Shown here: positions 44,943 through 54,095 of the stretch, one piece after another
Layout of the letters: the number at the start of each line of letters is the position of its first letter
How positions within the stretch are numbered: the stretch's first letter is position 1
Source: JAJZIH01 sp021785265
GTDB taxonomy: Bacteria > Pseudomonadota > Gammaproteobacteria > JAKAQQ01
Assembly: GCA_027338645.1 (NCBI GenBank)
Contig: DAHWSH010000012.1
Span: 41,161-105,160 of the forward strand
Direction: 5' to 3'
DNA length: 64,000 bases
The notes under the pieces: model-generated
The model's database searches: none
The model's input: only the letters and a program-made list of their open reading frames with translations
Told to the model about the DNA's origin: nothing
Made by a program: the position numbers and the translations under genes

Positions 44943-45496
44943 GCCGTCCACGCCGCAGAACCGGTTTCCTGTGGATCAGCGGAGTGGTCCTGGTCGCTTT
45001 GGTGGTTTGGATGGTCCATCGTGAGCACTCGGGTTCCGGAGTGAGTGGACACGCCGGATCTGAGGTTGTCACTTTGGCATTGCCTCCTGCCGCCCAGCCG
45101 GCAGTGCAGGGCCGCCTTGAGTCAGCCGCGACGCGTGCCCGGTCGACCTCGCTGATCGAGATCCCGAAGCTCGCTCCCGTGCCCGGCGCCGTCTCGCCGC
45201 CTCGTCCACCGCCCGCCCCGGTACACCGCTCCCCGCCACCACCGGCCGGATGGTATCTTCAGGTGGCTGCTTACTATTCGAGGTCCAGTGCACGACGACT
45301 CGTCGCGACCCTGAAAAAAAACGGGTTCCGGACGTGGTTCAGCGCCATTGTGGTCCATGAACGACGTCTGGTCCGTCTCTGGGTGGGACCCTACCGGACG
45401 AGGCGGAGCGCGTATGTCATCATCGGCCGTCTGACCGCCTTGGTCGGCAACCCGCCGTTCTGGATCCGTGTCTCGGCACCCCATGATCCTTCCTGA
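44939..45496 (+). CDS. DedD-like SPOR-domain protein
   Basis: A 185-residue protein with a short cytoplasmic N-terminus, one membrane helix (FLWISGVVLVALVVWMV), a proline-rich periplasmic linker and a C-terminal SPOR domain (GWYLQVAAYYSRSSARRLVATLKKNG, LWVGPYRTRRSA). SPOR domains bind denuded septal peptidoglycan. The position between folC and cvpA is that of dedD. Overall sequence similarity to E. coli DedD is low, so no symbol is given. Confidence 0.85.
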   Translation: MSRPRRRTGFLWISGVVLVALVVWMVHREHSGSGVSGHAGSEVVTLALPPAAQPAVQGRLESAATRARSTSLIEIPKLAPVPGAVSPPRPPPAPVHRSPPPPAGWYLQVAAYYSRSSARRLVATLKKNGFRTWFSAIVVHERRLVRLWVGPYRTRRSAYVIIGRLTALVGNPPFWIRVSAPHDPS

Positions 45497-45534
45497 CGGG
45501 CAGCCCGCCGGATGGGTCCCGACGTGAGGTTCGG

Positions 45535-46005
45535 ATGAACTGGATTGACCTTGTTTTCATTCTCATCGTGGTCGTGTCGGTGGTGATGAGCCTGATGCGC
45601 GGTTTCGTGCGCGAGGCGCTATCCCTCCTCGTCTGGATCCTGGCTTTTCTGCTCGCGGCCCGACTCGGCCCCTGGTTGGGCCGACACCTGTCCTTCCTGA
45701 TCCACTCGCCCGACTGGCGCCTCGCCGTGGGGGAGGGGATCGTGTTCCTCGTGGTCGTGATCGCCGGGGCCATCGCCTTGAGTTTTCTGGGAGCGGCGAT
45801 CCACAAGAGTCCACTGGGCTTCATGGATCATCTCCTGGGTGCGATTTTCGGACTGGCCCGCGGGGTCTTGTTCCTTTGTCTTCTGGTCTGGGTCGGTCAG
45901 CTGGCTCACCTCAATCGCAGTCCCACCTGGAATCAGTCACGCCTGATTCCCTGGGTTCAGCCCCTGACCTTGTGGATGGAGCGTCGGCTCCCGACGGTCA
46001 CCTGA
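45535..46005 (+). CDS. cvpA: CvpA family membrane protein
   Basis: A 156-residue inner-membrane protein with four predicted helices. It opens NWIDLVFILIVVVSVVMSLMRGFVREALSL, the family signature. It is needed for colicin V production and envelope homeostasis in E. coli, and its molecular role is unclear. GAGG lies six bases before the ATG. purF follows one base after its stop, the standard cvpA-purF pair. Confidence 0.93.
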   Translation: MNWIDLVFILIVVVSVVMSLMRGFVREALSLLVWILAFLLAARLGPWLGRHLSFLIHSPDWRLAVGEGIVFLVVVIAGAIALSFLGAAIHKSPLGFMDHLLGAIFGLARGVLFLCLLVWVGQLAHLNRSPTWNQSRLIPWVQPLTLWMERRLPTVT

Positions 46006-46006
46006 A

Positions 46007-47515
46007 ATGTGCGGGATCGTGGGGATTGCCGGAGTCAAGGAGGTCAATATGGATCTCTACGAGGCACTCACCGTTCTCCAGCACCGAGGGCAGGATGCCG
46101 CGGGCCTCATGACGAGCGATGGAGAGAAGTTCCATGTCCGGCGGGGCAGTGGCCTGGTTCGCGACGTGGTCCATGAACGGCACATCAGGAGTCTCACCGG
46201 CATGATTGGCATCGGCCATGTCCGCTACCCGACGGCGGGCAGCCTGAGTCCGCTCGAGGCTCAACCGTTCTATACCAACTCGCCCTACGGCATCGGACTC
46301 GTCCATAACGGGAATCTCACGAACGACCGTGAGTTACGGTCGTTGCTCGTGACGTCTGACCGCCGCCACCTCAATACGGATTCGGACAGCGAGGTCCTGC
46401 TCAATGTGCTTGCCCATGAGCTCCAGGAGAGTGGAGGGGACCGGCTGGATCCGGAGGGGGTCTTCGCCGCTGTCCGTCGCGTCCATGAACGCTGTCTCGG
46501 CGCCTATGCGGTCGTGGCCCTGATCGCCGGAACCGGACTGCTGGCCTTCCGCGATCCGTGGGGGATCCGCCCGCTGGTCCTGGGGTGCCGCAGCGAACTC
46601 CGGGGAATGGCCTACCTGGTGGCCTCCGAGAGTGTGGCGCTCGATGTCCTCGGCTTCGAATACCTGCGGGACGTAACGCCGGGAGAAACCATCCTGATCA
46701 GTCCTGGCGGCCGGCTCCATTCCCGGATCTGTGCCGACCGGAGCGAGCGTCACCCCTGTCTTTTCGAGTACGTCTACCTGGCGCGCCCGGACTCCCGGAT
46801 GGAGGGGATTTCCGTCCACCGGGCGCGCCTTCGGATGGGCGAGAAGCTGGCTGACAAGATGCACCGGGAGGCACTGGAATGGCCGATCGACGTGGTGATT
46901 CCAATCCCGGATACGAGCCGGATGAGTGCACTCCAACTCGCCAACCAGTTGAATCTGCCCTATCGGGAAGGATTCATCAAGAACCGCTATATCGGGCGAA
47001 CCTTTATCATGCCCGAACAAAGGGACCGCGAGCGTTCCGTCCGTCGTAAGCTCAACGTGATCGATGTCGAGTTCCGTGGAAAGAATGTCCTGCTCGTGGA
47101 TGACTCGATCGTGCGGGGAACGACCTCCCGGCAGATCGTGGAACTCGCACGGGAAGCCGGGGCCAAACGGGTTTTCTTCGCCTCGGCGGCCCCACCGGTT
47201 CGCTATCCCAATGTCTACGGGATCGACATGCCTTCAACCGAGGAACTGGTTGCGGCGGGACGCAGTGTCGAGACGATTCGTCAGCTGATCCGGGCGGATG
47301 GTCTGATCTACCAGGACCTCCCCGATCTGGTCGAAGCCGTGCGGGCCGACAACCCGGCCATTACCCGTTTCGAGGATTCCTGTTTCTCGGGGGATTACCT
47401 CACGGGCGATGTGACACCCGGCTATCTCCGTGACCGCCTGACCGAACGCACCACGGCCCGTCGCGAGGCGGCTCTGGCCGAGTTGGACCTCCGATTCGAC
47501 GAAGAGCGTCTTTAG
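46007..47515 (+). CDS. purF: Amidophosphoribosyltransferase
   Basis: First committed step of purine synthesis: PRPP and glutamine to phosphoribosylamine. The 502-residue protein starts MCGIVGIAG, with Cys2 the glutaminase nucleophile after loss of Met. LQHRGQDAAGL, HVRYPTAG and HNGNLTN form the glutaminase domain. VIPIPDTSR and the PRPP loop VLLVDDSIVRGTTSRQIV form the synthase domain. The stop overlaps the stop of convergent lpxH. Confidence 0.97.
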   Translation: MCGIVGIAGVKEVNMDLYEALTVLQHRGQDAAGLMTSDGEKFHVRRGSGLVRDVVHERHIRSLTGMIGIGHVRYPTAGSLSPLEAQPFYTNSPYGIGLVHNGNLTNDRELRSLLVTSDRRHLNTDSDSEVLLNVLAHELQESGGDRLDPEGVFAAVRRVHERCLGAYAVVALIAGTGLLAFRDPWGIRPLVLGCRSELRGMAYLVASESVALDVLGFEYLRDVTPGETILISPGGRLHSRICADRSERHPCLFEYVYLARPDSRMEGISVHRARLRMGEKLADKMHREALEWPIDVVIPIPDTSRMSALQLANQLNLPYREGFIKNRYIGRTFIMPEQRDRERSVRRKLNVIDVEFRGKNVLLVDDSIVRGTTSRQIVELAREAGAKRVFFASAAPPVRYPNVYGIDMPSTEELVAAGRSVETIRQLIRADGLIYQDLPDLVEAVRADNPAITRFEDSCFSGDYLTGDVTPGYLRDRLTERTTARREAALAELDLRFDEERL

Positions 47516-48249
47516 CTTCGGTCTGGCGGAATCCCGACCGTCTCCAGGCGGTACCCCGCTTCGTCCCAACGGAGGATCCGGCCCTGTTCATACCAGTCAC
47601 CGAGAACGATTCGGGTGCGTGGCACGTTGTCCAGGATCCAGTGGTGGATGGCGGGCCGGTGGGTATGGCCATGGATCAGACAGCTCAGATTTTCGCGGCG
47701 CATGAACTCGTCGATGGCCTCTGGCGTGACGTCCATCAGGAAGTCGGCGGCCTGCGCGTTGTGCTGCTGGCTGGCTTCGCGCGCAGCCACTGCCATCGCG
47801 CGGCGTTCTGCCGGTGGGCGGGAGAGAAACTGTTGTTGCCAGGCCCGGTTGCGGACCTGCGCCCGGAAGGCTTGGTAGGCGTGGTCTTCCGTACAGAAAG
47901 TATCGCCGTGCAGGAGTCCCACCAGGGTGCCGTAGCACTGGATGCGCGCGGGCTCATCGAGTGCGGTCCAGCCGGCGCGGCGGGCCAGCGCGTCGCCCAC
48001 GAGGAAGTCCCGGTTGCCCGGCATGAAGTAAAGGGGATGGTGATCTCTCGCGAGGCCGGCCAGGCGGTCGAGCAGTGGATCGAAGACCGGGTCGGAGGCG
48101 TCGTCCCCGATCCAGGCCTCGAACAGGTCACCCAGGATGTAGAGTGCCCCCAGATCGGGGACGATGCCCTCCAGCCAGCGGACAAATGCATCGAGCACGG
48201 TGGGTCGGCGGGGATCGAGATGAAGATCGGCGATGAAGTAATCGGCCAT
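47512..48249 (-). CDS. lpxH: UDP-2,3-diacylglucosamine hydrolase
   Basis: Metallophosphoesterase that makes lipid X in lipid A synthesis. The 245-residue protein has metal motifs FIADLHLDP, ILGDLFEAWIGDD, MPGNRDFLVGD and LIHGHTHRPAIH. The start at 48249 matches the family N-terminus. The frame continues to 48666 only as antisense of gltX. gltX begins 76 bases away on the other strand. Confidence 0.94.
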   Translation of the reverse strand: MADYFIADLHLDPRRPTVLDAFVRWLEGIVPDLGALYILGDLFEAWIGDDASDPVFDPLLDRLAGLARDHHPLYFMPGNRDFLVGDALARRAGWTALDEPARIQCYGTLVGLLHGDTFCTEDHAYQAFRAQVRNRAWQQQFLSRPPAERRAMAVAAREASQQHNAQAADFLMDVTPEAIDEFMRRENLSCLIHGHTHRPAIHHWILDNVPRTRIVLGDWYEQGRILRWDEAGYRLETVGIPPDRS

Positions 48250-48324
48250 AGGGGCAACATGATAGCCGGTTCCCTGCCCCAGGTGGAACTGGCAAGGTGG
48301 AAAGGGGCCCGCTAACATGACGGC

Positions 48325-49752
48325 ATGAGTGCCCCGATGAAACTGCGTTTTGCCCCGAGCCCCACGGGGGCCCTCCATCTGGGCAACGCCCGAACAGCGC
48401 TTTTCAACTTCCTCGTGGCCCGACGGGCGGGGGGGACGTTCATGATCCGCATCGAGGATACGGATCGGATGCGGAGTGATCCTCGTCATGAGGCGGCGCT
48501 TTTGGCGGATCTGGCCTGGCTCGGGATCGTCTGGCAGGAAGGGCCGGATTGCGAGGGTCCGTTTGCGCCCTACCGCCAGTCCGAACGGCAGGCTTTTTAC
48601 ACGAAGACCTTGAAGCAGATGCAAGATCTCGGTTGCATCTACCCGTGTTTTTGTACCGATGAACAACTGGCCGACGACCTCGAGAAACAGAAGCGTGAGC
48701 GACTGACTCCCCGCTATTCGGGGCGCTGTGCGAAACTGTCTGCCGCGGAATCCGCGCGGCGACTCCAGGCAGGCGAGCCGGCGGCCTGGCGCTGGCGGAT
48801 TGCGGCGTCGGGTTCACTGGATTGGAATGATCTGGTGTATGGGCCACAGCATCAGGAACTCGAATCCATCGGGGATTTTGTGGTGTGCCGGAGGGATGGC
48901 CAGCCCGTATTTCTCCTGACCAATCTCGTCGACGATTGTGCGATGCGGGTGACGCATGTTCTCCGTGGCGCCGATCACCTGAGCAATACCGGCCGGCAGC
49001 TGCTCATGGCCCAGTCACTTGCGCTGAGCCCGCCGCGCTATGGCCATCTTCCCCTGCTGGTGAACCCCGGTGGCGTCCCGCTATCCAAGCGCGAAGGTGC
49101 GATCGGCCTGGGATCTCTCGCCCGGGCTGGCTACCTGCCCAGCGCACTCCAGAACTATCTGGCCCGGCTTGGTCATGCCTATGCCGAAAACGGGCTCCTC
49201 GATCTCGACGCCCTGGCCCAGACGTTCGATTGGAAGGCGATCCACCGCGCTCCTGCCGTTTTCGATCCTGACCAGCTGGACCACTGGCAGCATCTCGCCG
49301 TCCGCGCGCTGGACGACGAAGCCTATGATCGATGGGCGGGAGTGGCGCTCGGCCCTCAAGCACCGACTGGCCTGGCGTCTTTGGTGCGCGACAACGTGCG
49401 GATCCACACCGACCTTATCCAGTGGCGGGACCGGCTCACCGGCCAAAGTCCGCCGACCGAGGAAGCCCGGGCGGTTCTCGAAGCACTGGACACCCGTCTT
49501 GCCCGCTATGGAGAGGTCCATGCCGACTCTGCCGCACTCACGGATTTCCTTTCCGGGCTGCGGAGGGATCATCCATCGGCATTTCCTTCACGGAAGGTGT
49601 ACCCGGCATTGCGGGCCATTCTGACCGGAACTCTCGAAGGTCCTGAGTTGGCCCGGATCTGGGAGTGGATGGGACCTGAGCGCAGGCTGCAGGCGTTCCA
49701 AGACATCCCGCCGCACCCGCAGACGACCCCACACCCGGAACTTCCGCCCTGA
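48325..49752 (+). CDS. gltX: Glutamate--tRNA ligase
   Basis: Charges tRNA-Glu. The 475-residue class I synthetase has RFAPSPTGALHLGNARTALFN (the HIGH motif is HLGN), IRIEDTD, a zinc-binding YPCFCT with a downstream SGRC cysteine, and LRGADHLSNTGRQ. The second signature is VPLSKREGA, in place of KMSKS. The SKR form is common among GluRS proteins, some of which occur as a second copy with altered tRNA choice. Whether another gltX exists cannot be seen here. Confidence 0.94.
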   Translation: MSAPMKLRFAPSPTGALHLGNARTALFNFLVARRAGGTFMIRIEDTDRMRSDPRHEAALLADLAWLGIVWQEGPDCEGPFAPYRQSERQAFYTKTLKQMQDLGCIYPCFCTDEQLADDLEKQKRERLTPRYSGRCAKLSAAESARRLQAGEPAAWRWRIAASGSLDWNDLVYGPQHQELESIGDFVVCRRDGQPVFLLTNLVDDCAMRVTHVLRGADHLSNTGRQLLMAQSLALSPPRYGHLPLLVNPGGVPLSKREGAIGLGSLARAGYLPSALQNYLARLGHAYAENGLLDLDALAQTFDWKAIHRAPAVFDPDQLDHWQHLAVRALDDEAYDRWAGVALGPQAPTGLASLVRDNVRIHTDLIQWRDRLTGQSPPTEEARAVLEALDTRLARYGEVHADSAALTDFLSGLRRDHPSAFPSRKVYPALRAILTGTLEGPELARIWEWMGPERRLQAFQDIPPHPQTTPHPELPP

Positions 49753-49848
49753 TTCCACCCGAGGATCCCTCTTGGACCGGCAGGATCATTCGGAGGAGTG
49801 GGTCGGGACTCCGATAAACTAAGCGACCAGCCGGTGGCGGTGAATGGC

Positions 49849-51252
49849 ATGCTGCAGATTTTCAATACCCGGACGCGCCGCATGGAACCGTTCGAACCGA
49901 CGGATCCCAAGGCCGTGGGCATTTACGTCTGCGGAGTGACCGTCTACGACGACTGCCACCTGGGCCATGCCCGGATGCTCGTGGTCTTCGACATGGTGGT
50001 CCGCTATCTCCGACAGGCGGGCTACGGGGTTCGGTACGTCCGCAATCTGACCGACATCGATGACAAGATCATCCGTCGGGCCATCGAGCTCGGCGAACCG
50101 GTCGATCGACTGACCCGACGCCTGATCGACCGCTTTCACGAGGACCAGAAAGCCCTGGGCATCGCGCCACCTGACGTCGAGCCCTGTGCAACGGAACATA
50201 TCGAAGCCATGATCCGTCTGATCGAGCGACTGTGGGACCGGGGCGTGGCTTACTCGGGCGGCAATGGGGATGTCTATTTCCGGGTCGACCGTTTCCCCAC
50301 CTATGGGACCCTGTCGGGTCGCCGCCTGGAAGAACTGCGGGCCGGGTCCCGCATCGGGATCGATGAGACCAAGGCGGATCCACTCGATTTCGTGCTGTGG
50401 AAGGCGGCCAAGCCGAATGAACCCGCCTGGCCCTCGCCATGGGGCAAGGGACGACCCGGATGGCACATCGAGTGCTCCGCCATGTCGATGACGCACCTTG
50501 ATCTGCCCATCGACATTCATGGTGGGGGGCAGGATCTCGAGTTTCCCCACCATGAGAACGAGGTCGCCCAATCGGAGGCTGCCACGGGACAGCCTTTCGT
50601 CCGCTACTGGATTCACAACGGCTTTGTCCAGGTGGGTCAAGACAAGATGGCGAAATCACAGGGCAACTTCATGACCATCCGCGAGGCCCTGACGCGCTAT
50701 GACCGGGAGACTCTGAGGTTCTGGTTGCTCGCGAGCCACTACCGGAGTCCGGTCACCTTTAGCACGGAAAACCTGGCCCAGGCGCGGTTTTCTTTGGAAC
50801 GCCTCTACCTGGCCCTGAGGGGTCTTGGAGAGTCCGGCTCCGCCGATCCCGCAGCCCTTGCCCCCTGGCAGTCCCGGTTCGCGATTGCCATGGATGACGA
50901 TTTCAATACGCCGGATGCCTTGGCCGTCCTGTTCGATCTCGTGCGCGAAATCAACCGGGTCCGGACCGGGGATCTGGAGCGGGCACGCCATCTCGGCCAG
51001 GGACTACGCGAGCTGGCCCGGGTCTTTGGATTCCTGGAGTCGGATCCGGAAGCATTTCTCAAAGGGGTTGGAGGCGGGGTGGCGGACGACTGGATCGAGG
51101 AACGCATGCGTGAACGTCAGCAGGCGCGTGAGGCCGGTCAGTATGCCGAGGCGGACCGGATCCGGCAGCAATTGCTGGATGCGGGGATTCTGGTCGAGGA
51201 TGGGCCGGGGAAGCAGGCCCGCTGGCGTCGGCGTCCCTCGATCCTAAGCTAG
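49849..51252 (+). CDS. cysS: Cysteine--tRNA ligase
   Basis: Charges tRNA-Cys. The 467-residue class I synthetase starts MLQIFNTRTRRMEPF, as in E. coli, so ATG 49849 is used although the frame opens at 49798. The zinc ligands are seen in YVCGVTVYDDCHLGHAR, RPGWHIECSAM and FPHHENEVAQSE. The signature loop is DKMAKSQGNF, KMAKS instead of KMSKS. The C-terminal helical domain is complete. The end is convergent with folD, sharing 4 bp. Confidence 0.95.
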   Translation: MLQIFNTRTRRMEPFEPTDPKAVGIYVCGVTVYDDCHLGHARMLVVFDMVVRYLRQAGYGVRYVRNLTDIDDKIIRRAIELGEPVDRLTRRLIDRFHEDQKALGIAPPDVEPCATEHIEAMIRLIERLWDRGVAYSGGNGDVYFRVDRFPTYGTLSGRRLEELRAGSRIGIDETKADPLDFVLWKAAKPNEPAWPSPWGKGRPGWHIECSAMSMTHLDLPIDIHGGGQDLEFPHHENEVAQSEAATGQPFVRYWIHNGFVQVGQDKMAKSQGNFMTIREALTRYDRETLRFWLLASHYRSPVTFSTENLAQARFSLERLYLALRGLGESGSADPAALAPWQSRFAIAMDDDFNTPDALAVLFDLVREINRVRTGDLERARHLGQGLRELARVFGFLESDPEAFLKGVGGGVADDWIEERMRERQQAREAGQYAEADRIRQQLLDAGILVEDGPGKQARWRRRPSILS

Positions 51253-52103
51253 CGGCCGCCGCGGGCGATCGCGGCGGTGAGCACGTTGTCGAGCAGGATC
51301 GCCACCGTCATCGGTCCGACTCCTCCTGGGACGGGGGTGATGTAGGCGGCCCGTTCCCGGGCGGTAGGAAAGTCGACGTCGCCGACCAGTCCCTCTTTCC
51401 CTCGGTTGATGCCGACATCGATGACGGTCGTCCCGGGTGCGATCCATGAGCCTGGAATGAGTCCGGGCTGGCCCACGGCGACCACGAGGATTTCCGCCCG
51501 TTCGACGTGGTCCGCGAGGTCCCGGGTGAATCGATGGCAGATCGTGACGGTGGCACCGGCCAGAAGGAGCTCGAGCGCCATCGGCCGTCCGACCAGGTTC
51601 GATGCGCCGACCACGACCGCGCGGCGACCGTAGAAGGTTTCGCCGATGCTCCGGAGGAGTTCGACCACGCCACGGGAAGTACAGGGTCGGAGTCCCGGAG
51701 TCCGGGCGGCGAGCCGACCGAGGTTCATCGGGTGGATTCCGTCGACATCCTTTGCCGGATCGATTTTTTCGATAAAGGCCGCCTCATCGAGACTGGCCGG
51801 CAGGGGCAACTGGAGCAGGATGCCGTCGACGGTTTCGTCGGCGTTGAGCTGGCGAATGAGCGAGGCTAAAGCTGAGGCATCCACCGTCTCAGGCAGGATA
51901 TGGAGAATCGCCTCGATTCCGACACGCCGGCAGGCTTTGCGCTTGTTTTCGACATAAATGACAGAGGAGGGATGTTCGCCGATCCGGATGACGGCCAGCT
52001 TGGGCGGAGGCAATCCCTGCCCCAGCCGCTCGGCGACCTGTGCTCCAACCCGGTTCTCAATTTCCCGGGCGTGAGCTTTACCGTCGATCAATCGGGCGGT
52101 CAT
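51249..52103 (-). CDS. folD: Methylene-THF dehydrogenase/cyclohydrolase
   Basis: Bifunctional enzyme linking methylene-, methenyl- and formyl-tetrahydrofolate. The 284-residue protein has YVENKRKACRRVGIE with the catalytic Lys, DGILLQLPLPASLDE, DVDGIHPMNLGRLA, the NADP site VVVGASNLVGRPMALELL and TPVPGGVGPMTVAILLDN. It is convergent with cysS and divergent from the tRNA-Pro/Arg pair. Confidence 0.96.
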   Translation of the reverse strand: MTARLIDGKAHAREIENRVGAQVAERLGQGLPPPKLAVIRIGEHPSSVIYVENKRKACRRVGIEAILHILPETVDASALASLIRQLNADETVDGILLQLPLPASLDEAAFIEKIDPAKDVDGIHPMNLGRLAARTPGLRPCTSRGVVELLRSIGETFYGRRAVVVGASNLVGRPMALELLLAGATVTICHRFTRDLADHVERAEILVVAVGQPGLIPGSWIAPGTTVIDVGINRGKEGLVGDVDFPTARERAAYITPVPGGVGPMTVAILLDNVLTAAIARGGR

Positions 52104-52202
52104 GGGTACTCCTCGTACGGGAATTGTCGCATTTTCCCTGCAACGGAAGCAATCATGCAGTCACGCAGCCGAACCGGTTTCTGATCCTCACGCGAAGTGG
52201 CT

Positions 52203-52208
52203 TATAAT
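52203..52208 (+). promoter_or_regulatory. Consensus -10 (TATAAT) ahead of tRNA-Pro
   Basis: An exact TATAAT lies about 93 bases before tRNA-Pro, with only a weak -35 candidate (TTCTGA, 18 bp upstream). It is the best candidate promoter for the Pro-Arg tRNA unit. Confidence 0.45.
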
Positions 52209-52300
52209 GCAGGCGCTCCCTCCGCAGGGTTCGACCATTGGCACTCTTGCGAAGGGGAGGATTTGAACCATGGCCGGCGGGTCGGACATCGGAAAAAAAT

Positions 52301-52377
52301 CGGGGCATAGCGCAGTCTGGTAGCGCGCCTGCTTTGGGAGCAGGAGGTCGGGGGTTCGAATCCCTCTGCCCCGACCA
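52301..52377 (+). tRNA. tRNA-Pro (TGG)
   Basis: Acceptor CGGGGCA/TGCCCCG, anticodon stem CCTGC/GCAGG around TTTGGGA (anticodon TGG at 52335-52337), T-arm GGGGGTTCGAATCCC, discriminator A, encoded CCA. Confidence 0.96.
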
Positions 52378-52388
52378 GGCCCGTGCAC

Positions 52389-52465
52389 GCGCCTGTAGCT
52401 CAACCGGACAGAGCACCGGCCTTCTAAGCCGGCGGTTGCAGGTTCGAGTCCTGCCAGGCGCGCCA
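52389..52465 (+). tRNA. tRNA-Arg (TCT)
   Basis: Acceptor GCGCCTG/CAGGCGC, anticodon stem CCGGC/GCCGG around CTTCTAA (anticodon TCT at 52423-52425), T-arm with GGTTCGAGTCC, discriminator G, encoded CCA. It lies 11 bases after tRNA-Pro and is surely cotranscribed. Confidence 0.96.
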
Positions 52466-52527
52466 CCCTTTCTGAAGCGCCTCCTCAAGTGGATCTTCGG
52501 AAACGCGTGGCTGGCTGGGCGTGTATT

Positions 52528-53202
52528 TTAAGACGGGGTCCCTTGCGGGTCTTCCGGATCGGTGGCCGGATCGATCGACCGGGAAAGCCAGTAGGAATAA
52601 ACGAGCGGAATGACCACGATCATCGCGATCGTGGAGATCAGAATACCCACCGGCCATTTCCAGACCCCTTGGCCGATTAAAACCAGCCCTCCGACGACGA
52701 ATAGCCAGGCGCCTAAGCGGTGTGTTTTATACCAGACCGTATCATTAGCTAAGGTCCACGGAGTCCGGATCCCCACAAAAAAGTTTTTCCTGAGCTTGCC
52801 CATGAAGTTCCCGAATCCAATCAAGAGAATGCCAGTCCCGGCCGGGATCAGGCGGTCAAGCGCAAGGGGTTCCCCGGTTGCCTTGAGGAGGGCGATGATC
52901 TCAGCAAAAAGACTGAACCCCAGGGTCAGAAAGATCAGGATCCGCCACGTCTTGAGGAAGCTTTCCATGCGGAATCCGCGGGGTGAAATTACCGGCAGGA
53001 TGCTGAGTCCAAGCCAGAGCCCTGTCGTGATCAGGGCGGGCAGGAGGGCCCCCCAGGGTTTCGCCATCGTGCCATTGATCTGATCTGACAGGTTCCAGTG
53101 GATCGGAACCGGGTTCGGGAGCCGATGATAAAACAAGATAACGAGTATCCAGCTGGCTGCGACGAATACCCCGTTTGCAATGAACAATGGTTTGAGCTTC
53201 AT
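52528..53202 (-). CDS. sdpI: SdpI-family membrane protein
   Basis: A 224-residue protein with about six membrane helices. It has the DUF1648-type N-terminus (LPNPVPIHWNLSDQING) and the SdpI block KLRKNFFVGIRTPWTLANDTVWYKTHRLG. In Bacillus subtilis SdpI gives immunity to the SDP killing peptide and sequesters the repressor SdpR at the membrane. Here it overlaps an sdpR-like gene by 4 bp, the same two-gene arrangement, but no toxin gene is visible. Its role may be immunity to a foreign peptide or envelope-stress sensing. Confidence 0.85.
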   Translation of the reverse strand: MKLKPLFIANGVFVAASWILVILFYHRLPNPVPIHWNLSDQINGTMAKPWGALLPALITTGLWLGLSILPVISPRGFRMESFLKTWRILIFLTLGFSLFAEIIALLKATGEPLALDRLIPAGTGILLIGFGNFMGKLRKNFFVGIRTPWTLANDTVWYKTHRLGAWLFVVGGLVLIGQGVWKWPVGILISTIAMIVVIPLVYSYWLSRSIDPATDPEDPQGTPS

Positions 53203-53483
53203 GTCGATTCTCCAGATATGGTTTTTGAAAAGAGATCAGCCATCAATCGGTAGATCTCTTCGGTGACCGACGTGTTGAGCGAGTAAATGATGTATTGTCC
53301 TCTACGTTCCGTACGGACCAGATCGGCTGATTTCAGAATCGAGAGATGGTGGGACAGGGAGGCCAGGGAAAACGAAAAGTGTTGGGACAGCTCTCCCGCG
53401 GAGAGTGGACCTTGCTGTAGGAGCTTGAGGATCTTCCGTCGGCTGGGATCTGTAAGAGCGTGAAAGAGAGATTGTGTCTTCAT
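53199..53483 (-). CDS. sdpR: ArsR-family repressor, SdpR-like
   Basis: A 94-residue winged-helix regulator of the ArsR superfamily (HALTDPSRRKILKLLQQGPLSAGELSQHF, SLASLSHHLSILKSADLVRTERRGQ). No metal-binding cysteines of the ArsR/SmtB type are present, which fits SdpR rather than a metal sensor. It probably represses its own operon. The upstream sequence lacks a good ribosome site and runs into the IS5 remnant. Confidence 0.87.
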   Translation of the reverse strand: MKTQSLFHALTDPSRRKILKLLQQGPLSAGELSQHFSFSLASLSHHLSILKSADLVRTERRGQYIIYSLNTSVTEEIYRLMADLFSKTISGEST

Positions 53484-53548
53484 GTTTGGGGGAACGCTGA
53501 TGGACTGGCCGTGTTAAAGGTCAGAGTGTATGGAACAAGGGTTTCTGG

Positions 53549-53953
53549 ATGACGAAACCGAACGACAAGCGCCGTGTCCAGCTTCCGGGAGATATGGGTT
53601 GCAGGGTGCCGTGGGAGAAGTGGTGGGGAGGGGTTGAGCCGTTTGACCCGAAGGTGAGCGAGACCAGCGGGTGGCCACCGGTTCCCCGGGAGCGGATCTT
53701 GCGGACCGACTTCCTGCAGCTCGGGTTCAACCCCTCCGACCCGGGTGTGGAAGAGTCGTTCTCTGAGTCGGTTTCGACGCGGGAGTTTGCCAAGATCGAC
53801 CTGGGTGAGGAAGGGGCTCCGAATACAACCCGGGCATGCACGTTTCGGTACTTGTTTGAGCGGCACCGGCTCGGCAAGAACCCCAACCGACGGGAGGCAA
53901 GCACCACTTTGTCGAACCTCTTCCTGGTCCGGCGGCGATTGTTGGTAACGTAG
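53549..53953 (+). pseudogene. IS5-family transposase remnant (N-terminal part)
   Basis: The reading frame holds the N-terminal region of an IS5-group transposase: VPWEKW, EPFDPKVSETSG, PPVPRERILRTDFLQLGFN, SDPGVEESF and a REFAKIDLGEEGAP block leading to FRYLFERHRLGK. After that the family resemblance stops and the frame ends, so the catalytic DDE core is gone. Substitutions at usually fixed positions (for example PNTTRACTF for PDETTICKF) show decay. No inverted repeats could be assigned. It separates sdpRI from the hydrolase gene and marks this stretch as acquired DNA. Confidence 0.85.
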
Positions 53954-54095
53954 GAGAGGGGTCTGTGAAATCCGCGAAATGGGCGCCCCAACGATGCAAT
54001 CAGCATCAAGGTGCCGCGATACGCCGGCCTCCCATATGCCTCGGTCCTCATTTTGTACTCGTGTCACCGCTTGCGCCCCGATTTTCGCTTGGCGT

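Noticed and set aside
52238..52531. Protein-like frames across the tRNA-Pro and tRNA-Arg genes on both strands
   Set aside because: They read through complete tRNA cloverleaves and are typical tRNA-derived false frames.
53480..54067. A 195-codon minus-strand frame, containing DADCIVGAPIS that faintly resembles an IS5 transposase motif
   Set aside because: It overlaps the clear plus-strand transposase remnant, and the resemblance is one short stretch.
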